Origin: Candidatus Dojkabacteria bacterium
Lineage (GTDB): Bacteria > Patescibacteriota > Dojkabacteria > B142 > WJKM01
Assembly (NCBI GenBank): GCA_020429465.1
Contig: JAGQLH010000087.1
Span: forward strand, 1 to 5,260
DNA length: 5,260 nt
Direction: 5' to 3'
Below the pieces are notes generated by a model. The model worked only from the letters and a program-made list of their open reading frames with translations. It was not told the DNA's origin and searched no databases. Below are positions 4,850 through 5,260 of the stretch, piece after piece; position 1 is the first letter of the stretch, and each line of letters opens with the position of its first letter. The translations under genes and the position numbers were made by a program.

Positions 4850-5260
4850 GTATGCTATTTTCCTTTATGCGATCGAGGAGCGCATATCTCTGGTATGTCC
4901 TATCCTCAAACAAAATATTGTTGCTTTGTTTGGTTCTAGTGTTTGGAATTATTTTGCCTCACTATGTTGTGGCCCGGTATATTTCCATTGGTATGTTCAC
5001 GTTTGTAGTAGTACTGGGATTAGCTGGAGCCCTTCGTGCAAAAGTAATTTTGCTTTGTGTGGTATTTACACTCGGGGTGTTTCGAACGACTATGCATCTT
5101 AGAGAGTATGAGCTCTCGGCAAGTCAATATGGTGAAACAGTTGATATTGTTGCAAAGATAAAAACTGATCCTTATATAACAAGCGGTGGAAAGCAATCTT
5201 TTGAAGTGGATAGCGAATATGGGGGTATTATTTTAAGAATGGAGCGATATCCCCGCTACG
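4837..5260 (+). CDS. comEC: ComEC/Rec2 family DNA-uptake channel, N-terminal part (3' end cut by window)
   Basis: An open frame of 141 codons runs from ATG 4837 off the window end. ComEC is the polytopic membrane channel that imports single-stranded DNA in natural transformation. Residues 1-25 are basic. Two or three hydrophobic segments follow (about 27-45, 49-65 and 68-82, including ILLLCLVLVFGIILP and MFTFVVVLGLAGAL). After these comes a soluble stretch from about 95 (YGETVDIVAKIKTDPYIT) that resembles the extracellular OB-like region (DUF4131) in ComEC N-termini. The competence and channel domains lie beyond the window. Start choice: an in-frame TAG at 4825-4827 makes 4837 the first possible ATG; ATG codons at 4852 and 4867 are alternatives. 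No Shine-Dalgarno sequence precedes it. The assignment rests on topology, this region and the comEA neighbour. A longer-looking frame at 4812-5102 overlaps it and is spurious. Confidence 0.85.
   Translation, partial: MRLKSMLFSFMRSRSAYLWYVLSSNKILLLCLVLVFGIILPHYVVARYISIGMFTFVVVLGLAGALRAKVILLCVVFTLGVFRTTMHLREYELSASQYGETVDIVAKIKTDPYITSGGKQSFEVDSEYGGIILRMERYPRY

Noticed and set aside
4812..5102. 96-codon plus-strand ORF from a TTG codon
   Set aside because: It overlaps the comEC frame beginning at ATG 4837, which stays open to the window end and encodes a ComEC-like membrane protein. The TTG frame has Cys/Ser-rich, non-family sequence.

Overview
The window looks like a bacterial chromosome segment, AT-rich by eye, from a lineage that uses the standard code: TAG, TAA and TGA each end a gene and no TGA interrupts one. 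Several traits fit a member of the Patescibacteria/CPR: the LeuRS KMSKS-loop variant KMSKR-WGN, the editing-site variant TTAHDT, a ComEA/ComEC DNA-uptake pair, and the lack of recognisable Shine-Dalgarno sequences before all four visible starts. This assignment is inference; no rRNA or other phylogenetic marker is present.

Layout. (1) Positions 1-2976 (+) hold leucyl-tRNA synthetase without its extreme N-terminus. Its catalytic core is split by an in-frame insert of about 207 residues (about 1276-1896). The insert is a complete RBBP9/YdeN-type alpha/beta serine hydrolase with Ser, Asp and His triad candidates all present. It sits where other bacterial LeuRS proteins carry the first knuckle of a second zinc site. 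This is the outstanding feature of the window. (2) Positions 2977-3098 are a short intergenic region with a hairpin and promoter-like elements. (3) Positions 3099-3956 (+) hold a membrane-anchored cyclophilin-like protein that lacks the catalytic arginine. (4) Positions 4021-4617 (+) hold ComEA: an N-terminal membrane anchor, an SLBB domain and a double helix-hairpin-helix DNA-binding domain. (5) Positions 4653-4790 (-) hold a 45-residue single-pass membrane protein of unknown function, apparently served by its own promoter and by an intrinsic terminator lying in the 3' end of comEA. (6) From 4837 to the window end (+) is the N-terminal part of the ComEC/Rec2 DNA channel, read in a different frame from a longer spurious ORF that overlaps it.

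Functionally, leuS is a translation housekeeping gene. The cyclophilin-like protein is probably displayed outside the cytoplasmic membrane. ComEA and ComEC together form the receptor and channel of natural DNA uptake. The reverse-strand small membrane gene lies between comEA and comEC, which are more commonly adjacent and co-directional. No mobile elements, CRISPR arrays, tRNA or rRNA genes were seen, and no gene-free stretch exceeds 300 bases.
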